Origin: Anoplolepis gracilipes
Lineage: Eukaryota; Arthropoda; Insecta; Hymenoptera; Formicidae
DNA length: 64,000 bases
Direction of reading: 5' to 3'
NCBI RefSeq assembly: GCF_047496725.1
Contig: NC_132974.1
Coordinates: 9,619,001 to 9,683,000, forward strand
The notes under the pieces were generated by a model. The model did no database searches. It was not told the origin of the DNA and worked only from the letters and a program-made list of their open reading frames with translations. Position numbers and translations under genes: made by a program. Position 1 is the stretch's first letter; each line of letters starts with the position of its first letter. Positions 1 to 12,600 of this stretch are shown one piece after another.

Positions 1-373
1 ATTCTGCAACATTTTCCACTCGCGGCGTATGTAGTCCACCGATCCAACTATCACTACGTGTTTAAGCTCGTGGTAATGAAAATTGGAAGCTCGTAATGGC
101 ATGACAAGGTTTCTCAGTCCGATGAGAGGCGAGTCGGGATCGGCGAACAGGCAGACGACGACGTGTCCGTTGAGGACTGTCATCGCCGCCTGGTTACGAT
201 CCAGTATGCAGTCTTCGAGGTTGCGAGAGGGACTCCAATGGAACATCCCCGTCGAGTCGTATTTCATCTCGGTCTTCTCGAAATCGAAATCTTTCGCTTG
301 ATCATCAGCGATCCCGACCTGAAGACCACCATTGTTGTTGACGTTTGTGCCACCCGAGGCTCTGCTCGTTGGC
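1..373 (-). CDS. slo: slo exon: start of RCK2 (partial at window edge)
   Basis: This exon starts after a gatttttttttag acceptor with the last base of an arginine codon and runs off the window in frame. It encodes 124 codons: a linker PTSRASGGTNVNNNGGLQ, then ADDQAKDFDFEKTEMKYDST, GMFHWSPSRNLEDCILDRNQ, AAMTVLNGHVVVCLFADPDS and ending YIRREWKMLQN. KYDSTGMFHW and the HVVVCLFAD strand mark the beginning of the RCK2 domain. The calcium bowl and C terminus would follow at lower coordinates outside the window. Confidence 0.97.
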
Positions 374-3300
374 CTAAAAAAAAAATCATATTTTGTGATT
401 ATACGAATGAAGCTACAAATGTGAAACTGTCATTGTCAACTGTATTATAAAGGAATAATAATGAAGAAACAATAGTTTTATGCTAATTTATAATAGAAGA
501 TATCGATAGAAAATCTTAAAGGAATTGCATTCAGAATTCCTCTGAAAATTCTTGTTAAATCTAACAAAAAAAAAAATTGTAAAGCCACATTTTCGCATGC
601 ATTTCATACACACTATATAATTTTATATTTTATCTGTCACTACTGGTGTTGTTACTCTCTATATCTCAAAACAAGATAAATTAGATGACAGATTACTATG
701 GATTAAAGCAAATATAAAAAAATATAAAAGAAATATTCGGAGATATAAGCTGTTGCGTGCATAAATACAGTGGTTGTATAATAAGCAGAGAATTAAGCTG
801 AATTGTTTCTGTTAAATTTAGAATTTTGCTCATTAAAAGCAATATCATGGAATGGCTAAACAACTTACGAAATCCAAGTTTATTGAACCTATTTAATTTT
901 AATTTACCTATTTAAATTTACGTTGCCGCAAAAATTGCATAATTTGTTGGAAGTTAATTCGCTCAAACTTATTAGAGTATAAGAAACATCGATCGACATA
1001 ACATTATTCCTTAAACGTTTTACACGAAAATTTTATACTCATATACATTCCCGTATACATATAACACTCACATATTTTAGCGTTTTTAGTGCCAGTCGCA
1101 CATGTTTTCCGAGATTAAGTATCCTCGTAAAACTCGTGGACTTTTATACTTTTTGCGCTGCGACATGTGACTGTGCAACGCGGTGCACAACTTCAAACAT
1201 GTAATGTTCGCGATGGATAATTTAACAGCAAGCGCAATATACTGTTCGCTTGTGGTACCTAAGTCCGGCTGTCGTTAATAATTTATCTTATGTTTTATTA
1301 TGAAACTTTTAAAGTAGAAAGATCGATTTATACGATGCATAACGGACTAACGTTTAATGTTAAATTAAGATTAAATTCGAGCGAATTCCGAAAAAGAATG
1401 CAAATTATGCATAATTGACTTTTCTATGATAACTAGTACAACAAAATAATAACTAATTTTTTGGAAAAATAATACAGATTATAAAATGTAAAAAAATCAT
1501 TGACAATTATTTTTACACAGAAAATTAAACGTATCAAAAAATTTATAAATTACATATAAAGTCTACAAGTTTGATTGTTTCATGATCTACCTCTACTGGC
1601 ATTAAATTTTTGATTATTGAAACTTGAATTTTAAATAGAAATGCATAATAGCTTTTTTGTCGTAAGAAAGAGATACATCCGTTTTCAAGCTTAATAAATA
1701 TTTTGTCATAGATGATCACTCAAGAATATATGTAACTCGACATGCAGGGAGCATGTTCGTTATTAAATAGTAGTAGGATAAAGCAGTCGCATAATCACGT
1801 CACAATACAAGGTAGCGTTAACAACAGAAGCGTACATGAGCTTTTTGACTTCGTAGGCGAGATGGTAGCCAGCGTATGCGGACTCCTCTTGCGATCTGGA
1901 ATCAGAAGGTTGCGTAACGTTGGATCTGTTCTCAGATGACTTTTTCTGATTTTCTGGTCCACGATGAGAAAGACACAATGATGACAGTGATGAATGATTT
2001 CTTTAGACAATTATATCAATGCAATATTGTCCGATCTCTCTGTTAATCGTGAAATAAAATATTGCGGCTTACGAGACGCGCGTCAATCTTGTCGTGAGTA
2101 ATAATATCTATTGCAAAAGACTACGAACCGCACGTTTATCGGCAAAAGGCATTAAACGCTCAGATCTTTTCGAACAATAGCAGAAACTGTGGAAACTAAT
2201 CTAGCGGACGTGTGTAACAGGTTCATCGGAAAATGTCAACGACCACCTGTAGCCTATAACTCGTACCGTCCGATAGCATAGTAGTACGAGTGGCTATCTT
2301 TCTCGCGCGAATGATTTCTCTCGTGATTTATGCGAATCGTTTATCGTTCAACTTTGCCGCGCCTTTTGTCAACAATTGACTGAAACGATAGGAAGCACAT
2401 TGATCTTTCTCGTTTCCAACAAGGATTGTCTCTGATGTAATATTTTCTAACGCAATTGTATGATTCTGGAAGATAATTAGCAATAATACTCTGATTAGGG
2501 ATATGTCCCACGCAAAAGAAATTATATTTTTTTAAATACCAACGAAATTAGACAGACAATTATAGAATTCAACTATTCAATAATTACATGATCAATATCT
2601 CTCTCGCAATTTCGCTGATCCATAAGTAAAAAGGAAAAATTATACTTGATCGCGATGGATGAATGATTCTGGATCGCATCGAAGATCTCTACCGAGAATT
2701 GGCGTACGTTAAGTCTTTGCGGGTTACATGGCATGTTTAACGGTTTTAGAAACATGCTAATCGGAGAAAAATGATTGCAAGGGTTGTTTGATACATTAAT
2801 GTGCAGATTATCCTAGTGCACTCGATTAAAATAGATCTTATTAACATATTAATAACGTTTAGCTGAAAGGTACACGCATTTACAAAAAAAAAAAAAAAAA
2901 AAAATATGAAAGGCGTATATTTAAAACTGCATTTACTTTGTAATGTTATATATCATTAGGTTATTGAAAATATGTTGCCATCAATTCGTCAATTAGAAAG
3001 TGTTGTGCAACATATTACATGTTGAAAAAAAAAATCCTCACACACAAAATAACTTGACAACATTTTGTTTTTATTTGTCCAACAAGAATTCCATTATCAT
3101 TAATTTGAATAACCCCTATATAATACGCGTGAAGGAGTCTATGTAACTCTAATCGTGCAACTATAGATAGTACATGTAAGCTTATAATTGTAAGCTTATA
3201 ATATTGAAGTGTAAAATAATACGTTATACGATAGAATAGAGAGAAAGATTAGAGCGCACTTTAAAGGAAAATATAATATTTACGTTTAAGCGATTCAGAA

Positions 3301-3563
3301 GAAAGCGATTCGTTGTTTAGAATGTGTCAGTATTAGATGTCGAGTGCACCGTATAAGTCTCGCTATAAAGTGATAAATACAAAAGAAAAAAAAAGAGTCC
3401 GAACAAAAATCCGAATACGTTTCTATTGGACGATCATTTTTTACGCAGCGTCTTCTTTTATCAATAATTCTCAGTAGTGAAATTCGCATGTGTTGTTTTG
3501 ATTGGGTGCGAAACAGACATATCATTGAATATTCTGATTATCAATGATTACAAATGGAGATGT

Positions 3564-3615
<52 letters not shown>

Positions 3616-6600
3616 ATGCAAGTGAATGATGTTTGGATGCGTATGCGTCGAGTGACGATAAAGTTGACAACGCGCAGAATAATTAGGTACCTCTGATTAT
3701 ACGGCTGATTCGGACTGGTCAGACTGTCATTCGGCGCTCGATTCACATTCGGTTTCACCTTGTTGACCTGCTTTGTCGAATTCATCATGGTCATCCCAAC
3801 GGAGTTCCGATGATTTCTCATGGCTGCAACATAACGGGACATCAATATTACTACTGTGATAATATCGATAGTAGGAAAATGGAATAAAGAGAAACAAACT
3901 ATCAAATGCAAAATTCTCATTATCACACATTTCTCATTAAACAACTAGTTAATAATAATTCTTAATTAAGATAAAATTATAAGTTGAGACTTACCGTTTG
4001 GATCGTCTCGTTCGCGACTGATCTCACCTAAAATAGATAAAATAGTGTTAATTCCAAATCTGAGCATCCTATTTGCTGTCATTAGTGGGCAAAGCAACAA
4101 TGATTAAGACAATAGAGTGTCACACCGATCGTGACCTAACTCCCCCCATTACAGCACATATTATATCCGTGATGATGAGCCTACAGCCCCATGCTTACAG
4201 GCGCGCATACTTCACCCTACACTTGTGTTTTGTTAAAAATGTCAAAAAATTAATCAATAACGCCAATCAAAATAGAAACCTTTTAATTACAAAGAATTTT
4301 ACAATCCTTTTATGCTTTGTATGCTTTTTTAATGTTATATTCACTTTTTATTACACTTCTAATAAAATAAATTTATAAATTAAAGACAAAACCCTTCCCT
4401 TCATTTTAGAAATTAACTGATTCTATTTTTATTAAAATTTATAATGTAATTCTATAAATATAATATTTACGAATTACTTTCTATGTAAAAATTATTTTTA
4501 AAATTTCTCTTATTCTATTAAAATAATGAACGTTAAATATTTTACCCTATATAATACATTTTCTTTCTTAAAGTATAATGTGTCAAATATAAGAAGGAAA
4601 ATTAACTTATCAAAGCCATGTAACTAAATAATATTTGTTTTAAAAGCAATTGCAAGCCATTATAGCATATAAAAATTTATAAAAATATAGCGTGTATTGT
4701 AATTTCTTGAATAATTATTTTTTGTAAATAATGAAATAAAATTATAAAGTGCATTATATATATACAGGGTGTCCTGTAATTGATGAAAAACCTGCTGAGA
4801 GACGTCATCATTTTTTGCAAGTTTCCAATTTTTGTCATTATATATCTTTGTAATTAACTTTAAGTTAAAATTCTATTATAATAAATTATATCTGAAATTA
4901 ACTGAAGAATGTAGCTTTGGTAATTTTTTAACTCCAAAAAGTTTAGTTTGCGAAAAGCGCCTTTTCCTTGATCGCTTATAACTCGAAAATTATTGATACC
5001 TCGACATTTTCGCTGAGGAAAAATCGACTACATATTATCTCAAGAATCTGTCATTAGCAAGTTTTTCACATATTACAGAACACCCTGTATGTATATACAT
5101 ATATATGCACCAAATGTTGTCAAACTAAAACTTTTTGTATTAGAAAAATCATTAATCTACCGTGCTGTGTCTATACAACTATAAATTCATCTTTAAAAAT
5201 GAAAAACGACAAGATATTATATCATTTTGAAAAACGCGTTTCACAAGTCAACGATTCAATCGTGGCACAAGCATCTCTAAATATATAAAATAAAAATTTC
5301 CATTTATCATGTACAAACGTTATGGGATAAAATTAATTTAGCAAAAAATACTTGTGCTAAAATAACGTTTCTCAAACAAATTTTGTCAAAAAATAATTGA
5401 ATATTTGAAAATTGAATTTAATTGCATTTACATATTGTACATTAAATATTCAAGAAAAATTTACCATGATAAAAAGAAATTGCAGAGAAATATATCTGTA
5501 TTTTATCACATATTTAGGTACATTTATTTACATTTAATAAATTGACGTAAAAGTGTGAGAAACGTTTGTGCAATTAAACAAGATTTACTACTTACGCAGA
5601 CGAGCACCAATAAATGTTTTGAGCATTTTAATTACTAAATGTAATTATGCAATTTTAATTCATTTTCAACAATATTTTGATATTATTATTATCTTGCATT
5701 TAATATTTTCTTATTGCAATTTTTGAAAATATTCAAAATATTCACTTTATAAAAGAGTTATAGCAAAATGTTTTTATAAACAATCGCAAGTTGAAATTTC
5801 CCTTTTATTCGTTTTCTCGTGAAAACTGTATAAACACTTTCAAAAATAATACGTACGATCCGTCACATAATATTTAATTCTAAGAAATACTAAAAGAATT
5901 GCTGAAATTACTTAACAAGTCAATGCCTATAAATAATTACATTTTTTATTCAATAAGATCTGACTATATTTTAAAGTATTAAATACTTTATAGAGTGATC
6001 CTAAAATAAAATATAAATAAATTATATTAAAAATCAATACTATAAAACTACAAATTACTATTGCAACTATACTAAAAGTATATTTTGTGCAAAATCTAAT
6101 AAAGTTTTAATAAATTTAATAAATTTAATATAAAACAAAAAATTATATTTTACCTCAAATATAAAACACGAGTTTTACATATTAAACACGAATAGTCATT
6201 AAAGTATATCATAACATAAATTAATATAAATTGAAATATATACTGCATTTACGTGTACAAAAACAAAATAATGGACAAGTATGATCAATTATCAGATCTA
6301 TTAGTTAGCTGCATGCACTTGTCACAATAATGGAGAAAGTAGTACATACGAGAATAATATGCAAGCATATGCTTACCTATTATGTATGATAAGAACAAAA
6401 AAAATGATAACGTTGTTTATTAATTTCTTTCTACTTTCTCCAATTTTTTCAGCAGCAAAGTAAAAATATTGTAATCGTTATTGCTTAATTGAACGAAACA
6501 TGTCAATAACTAATCGCTCAAGCGTGTTTAACAAAGCGTATCGAACTTCCGATAAAAGTGACAATTCTTTTTACGCTCGCCTTTAGTGTCTTTCGGTTAC

Positions 6601-9600
6601 TATTTATCAAGCGACTTTTCGTTAGTGTATTAATGTCATATTGCCGATCGCAAAATTAGAAAGGGCAGCTTGCGAGACTGTAGCATGGTTTTTGATTGAG
6701 GTGTAACTGTACCTCTTACGTGAACCATCTTGGGCAGTTCTGGCGGAGTGAATGTGGGGGGAGGATGGTGGTCGTCTGTAACAAACCACTACACATGTTA
6801 GCTACCCTAACTAATTACCTAAAGCCTAATTGCTACACTACCGTTAAACGGTACTAAATCTGCAAGTTAACTTCTAGAAGCAAAGTTCCGTTTCAGCATC
6901 GCGATAATTCGGAAATCATTATACGGATTTTCATGGTACTTACTAAGAAAAAATTGCGGAAAAATAATCTTTCTTACCTTGTGCTAAAATCTAAAGTAAT
7001 AACAAAATGTAGAAATATTATAATCTGATCTACCTTGAGTCACTGATTAAATTAATAATATAATTTATACACAATATATTGTTCAATATACATTAAATCG
7101 ATATATACATTGAATATAAACAATTAAATATAAAATGTAATGTAATATCAAGCTGAAACGGCCTTTCAATATCTCTAATAAAGTATAAACATTGAAGTTG
7201 AGAGACAAGTGTGCGTACGTTTTAAATTCTAACAACTAAGATAGAGTTCGCGACAATATGGACGGGTTGACAAAAAAGGTCAGAAAAGATTTTCTGAGAG
7301 TTTTAATATTTTTAAAGTTTTTTTTTTCGTCCATATTGCGAGAACGTTATACAACATGATACTAAAGATCGATCTACGATTATAAACGTGCAATATGCCC
7401 AAAGTATTTCTAATTCATGCTGAAAATGACGTAAGTGAAGAAGACGCGACGATAACAGTTCTTTCACTGATAACACGAAGCAAATTTTATTTTTTATTTC
7501 TCATCAATACACAAAACAAAGAACAATCCGTCGTCTCTACTTAACGTTACGATATTGTATAGTGTCCTAAACATGCAATATGACCTTACAGAGAGAATAT
7601 TTATTCGGCATTGTCAGTGCACGCTTTGCATCCTTCGAGGAAAAGAGTTTACGTGCAAAACGACAAAGATTTTGCAAAAGCTCGAGAGGAGTTGAAAGAG
7701 TGCATGAAAGATTATAGAATTTTTTTTTACTAAAAGCGCAAGGAAATTTCGTTTTTTTTTTTTTTTTTTTTGGGCGGGGGAGAAGAGAGGAAAGTAGGAA
7801 AATGGATTTTGACGTTAGCTCGCCACGACGAGACGAGATGCGTCGATTGCGACCTGTATCTATTTGCAACTGATGTTATCGAAACGGACGGTGTAAGGTG
7901 AATGGAAATATATTTTGCACGTGTGAAACTCCACTTTGCGCGCACTTACTCGAGGCCCGTTGAGCAAAATAACACTACGCTAATCAGAGGTTAACGGACA
8001 TCGCACGGTGTCCATCTTCGCTTGAAAAGTCAAAGTTGAATTTCCGTCAACACGCTCTTTCCAAGAAAGCATTCCCGGACAGGAATTGCGCGAAGTGCAA
8101 TTCTCTGTTCCTCGTAATGTTTACGATAAAACCAGATCACTAAGAATTCTTGGTTTTCTTGGAAAAATAATGTTGATGAAGACCAACAAGAAGAGGTTCG
8201 ATGTGACAAATCGAGTTACACGAGATATTTGCGCAATATATAAAAATATAATTTAAAATTTTTAATTACAGAGAGTATTATAACAAAAAATCATATTACG
8301 GAATTTTCAAAATATCGCAAGAATTATTTTTAAATTTTACTGTAACAAAGACATTTTTAAACTGATACAGGTATAATTTCTTTCCTTATTCCATTTGAAC
8401 AATCTTTTTTTCATTTAATTATAGCGAAATTATTGTTTTAAATAATGTTTCGTATTTTTTAAATTAAATTATATGATATTTTTAAAGTATTATAATTCAA
8501 TTCTCTTGTAATGCTCTACATTTAGAAACATAAATTTTATCTCATAACTTAATCTACCGATTCGACCCACTTGCTGTAAGATCAAACGAGTCGGAAAATG
8601 AAAGATAGATCAAGCGGGATATTCGAGTAAACGTGCAAAAGGTGGTACGCTTCATCGGCAGTATCAATGAACCTGTAATATAAAACGTTGTTCTGATGTA
8701 AATTGATGAAAATCCACGTTTGTTAGCCTACGTTTCTACAAACGCGTTGCAACGCGTGCGTGGGTCTTGATCTAAATTTGTGATTCTTCATTAACGCGAC
8801 CGCGGTCGGTTTAAATCAATAATATATATATATATATATGTATATATAGAAGAGAGGAAATGCATAAATATATATTAATATACATCCGCGCTTAGACTTA
8901 CTTGTATACAAGAGGTCTTCACCTATGCGGTAGTGGAGGAGACGAGGAGAAGATAGTTCGGACAGATAGACACATATAGAGTTAGTCAAAGAGTTTTGCT
9001 TGCGGATCTCGTGTTCTGTGATGAGTCCGCGTGCGCGCGCGCGTGTGTGCTTGTTTCCCGTATGCGAATCACGTACATCGTGTACATATGCGTGTACATG
9101 TATACTTGGAGACATTTAATGCGACCGCTGATGTGCGTGTCTCGTCGTGTATGCATGAGTACGCGAGATGGGTGAGTATGCGTGGCTCGAATGAGCGATG
9201 CAAGTGGCAGCGTGTGAATTTGCGTCAATTAACTGACATCTGTCTTATTTTCTCTTATACGCGCGCATCGCTCACGTGTACTCGTCTACTCTGACATCGT
9301 GAAGACTGTGTTGTGCTTAGTCGGCAAAAACCGATTTGCTTCCGAAAGGGGGTGGAGGGGTCGGAAAAAAAAAAACAATGGCAATCGGAGTAACAGATTG
9401 TCACCAACATTTCATTGATCTTCGCGCTGCTGGCGAATTGAATTGTCCGTGAGACTGCTCCGATGGCCAACAATTTTTTTTTTTATGGCGCAGAACACCT
9501 GTCGATATGCGCGCGACAGCCCGTTATTGCCGTCAATTCAAGAATAAAACGTTTATCTGACTGACTAATAACGTAAACGGGATTGGTGACGTCGACGAAA

Positions 9601-12600
9601 ATGACGAAGGTGTTCGAAGGGTGTTCTGCGCGGATTTTCGTAACATTTATAGGTACTCCATACTCAGCATGATTAACGCTCATGATTGTCACGAGACGTT
9701 ATTTGCTGTAACGCCGAAAATATTCGAGAAATACAGAAACATATACAACGACGTTTACGAATTTCTCGGTACCAACGCGATTGCCTCTATTACAGAATAA
9801 ATAAAAAACCACGCATATAAAGGGCTAATACTAAAGTATCTCTAAAATGATACGTCGACTCATTAGATATTGAACACCGATGCAAGATTAATTGGAGGTA
9901 GTTAAGACTCAAGGCAGTCACATCACGCCGGTTTTCAATTGAATTAATTTCATAATTCACTCACAACAATTACCATTGAATAACATTGACAAACTTTCAG
10001 GAAAACTACATTCAAAACGACACTGATAGTAGTGTAATCTCAGTTGCAAAATAATTAAGAACACCACACCAATAGGGACTCAAACACTAACGATGTTCTA
10101 CGCTGGAGCCACTTATTAATTTGAACGAACTTTGGCAGATTAGCACAACGACATCAATTTTGTTATTAAAACTTAACGTAAAATATAAATAAGAATAAAA
10201 TAAATATATATCTTGCATTATTCATGAAAATCTCTGTGATATGTTTCGCACGTTGTGCTAGTCTTGATGTGAATATGTAAATTAAATATTTTCTTTTTAT
10301 CTGATGATATTTCGTTTATGACTTCAGAGAATTTATCGACAAAATAAGCCTTGACGAGAAACACATTGATTATTTGAAAAAGATTAATAATAATTAAAAT
10401 TTACGATTAATTTGACAATATCAATATACAATTATATAATTACAAAAGTTATAAATATATATACATATTCGACTTTTTTTATAATCGTTAAGGTCTCATC
10501 ATCAAATCATTTTAAGATGACAGTGTGACTTTGTTTCATATTTCATATTGGAAAATTTTATTTTCTAAATATACTCGTCAAATTAAAAAATATTATTATA
10601 CGAGACCTTTATAAACATGACCTTTAAATCAAAGTTACTTGATATAAGAAATATAATAATTCGATAATTAATATAATAGTACATCAACTTTTTTTTTAAA
10701 TTATTGATTCGTATATTATAAATTTAATAATAATTTCATATTTATATACTAAATCGACACATTGTATATTTTTTATAAAAATAAAGAGGAATATTGTTTT
10801 CTTTTATTCGTTATTAATAAAAATTATAAATTTTGTTAATTAGAAGATAAAGCTTTTTTCGAGTTAAAAGTCATGCCGCTATTAGAATATTATAATCTTT
10901 TTTTTTCTTTTCTTTTCCTTTGTTTGGCATTAATCACACCCCGCGTTCGATTAATTTATTTCGTATAAATTTCCGTATCGGGATTAAGATAGAAAAATGA
11001 CATTTGGTACACAGTCTACACACGATACGTACTTGCTCTTCCAACCATCTGAACAGCTCGCACGCCTTTCCGGAATGTGGCCACTGCCCGAAGGGAGGAG
11101 AACCAGAGCTGTTAGTTGTCACACCAAAACAATGTCAACCTAGATGCGGGGGTTTCAACGGGTGTGGGGGATCTAAATCCGTGGTTCCAATCGATATGTC
11201 ACGTTTAGTATTCAGTGCGACTTATTTCTATCAGGATGTTATTAAAAATTTTTACACTTCCTCTGCTCTTCGCCTCACATCTTCTCTTAATTGAAATTAA
11301 CTTTCTATATATGTTTGTTATATATAATCAATATTTCTCTCAATAATTATATTTAATAAATATAAATCATACGCGTGTATTAATCAGTTTGTATAAAAAC
11401 CGCTAGAAATAAATTTCGAAAAAAGTGTGAAGGCAAGAGTGAAAGAGAGCGAGGATGTCGAGGGCGCGTCACCGATTTGATAAATTACAAATACATTCCC
11501 GTTTTTTGTGAAAATATCGTTGTAGCTTACTGCAACGTGACCTTCGATGGAGAGATTTATTATTAACACTGGTGTTACAACCATTGCATAATTTACTTCG
11601 GCCTACTGTGAGGGTCGTAACATGTAGAGATTATATATCTGCGCTGTGCTAGTTGAACTTCGTATTCAGGAATATCTTATATCGAAAAAATCGTATTCTC
11701 AGAAGTCAATATCGGTTTGCAGAGTGTCGACGTTATTGTTGTGATGTTGGTGAGTGGTGTCAAATATACTCGGATATGTGAGGTGGAAATGAGGTATTTT
11801 TAGCCAACGTGTTCGATAAACCCTGGGCATCGATTATCATCATCCTTGTAAACTGTATAAGCTCATGGTAAGCTTACGTCTTGGTGCTTTTCTAGTTGCG
11901 TGTTGAATTCAATTAATCACCCGGCGCGCACTTAGCGACATTGAAACTATACCGAAAACGGAATTCCACGTGTATACGATCAATATTGTACTTAATAACG
12001 CACTGCCGTAGTTTCATTCCTGGCTATTAAAATATTTTGGTATCAAAAATAAGAAAAAGGAATAACAACATGTATATCATAATATCCAATGTGCTGTCAA
12101 AAACTTGATGTAAATTATACGTGAAGTTTTCTAAATATTCTTTTAGTTATAGATGCAAAAATATTCATAAACGCATATTCGAACATTGGCACAAGATTCT
12201 CACAAGATGGGCCTCTGTAACCATAATCTACTTTTGTAATCAAAATTGCAATTAGCATATTAAATTAGATCAAAATTAATAGAAAAATTAATTTAAAAAT
12301 TTTTACTGCAATAGCTTGATTTCACAACAATTAATTATATATAATTAATTATACATTTTTATATATAATTAATTATATATTTTTATTACGCAAATAGCGC
12401 AATAAAAAGAAACATTTTTCGAAAAAGTTAATATATTATATATTAAAAAAGATTATTAATATTTGCTGATACTTATGCCGATATTATTATTTTTAAATTA
12501 AGCATATTAAAGTTGAAACTTACAAATACATATTTTTACAGTGAATTTTAAAATAACAACTTTCACGAAAAACGTTTCAACAATCTGTGCAAAAAACACA

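Noticed and set aside
9483..9692. Minus-strand open frame VTKIRAEHPSNTFVIFVDVT that looks protein-like.
   Set aside because: No acceptor and donor pair in phase with slo, no family recognised.
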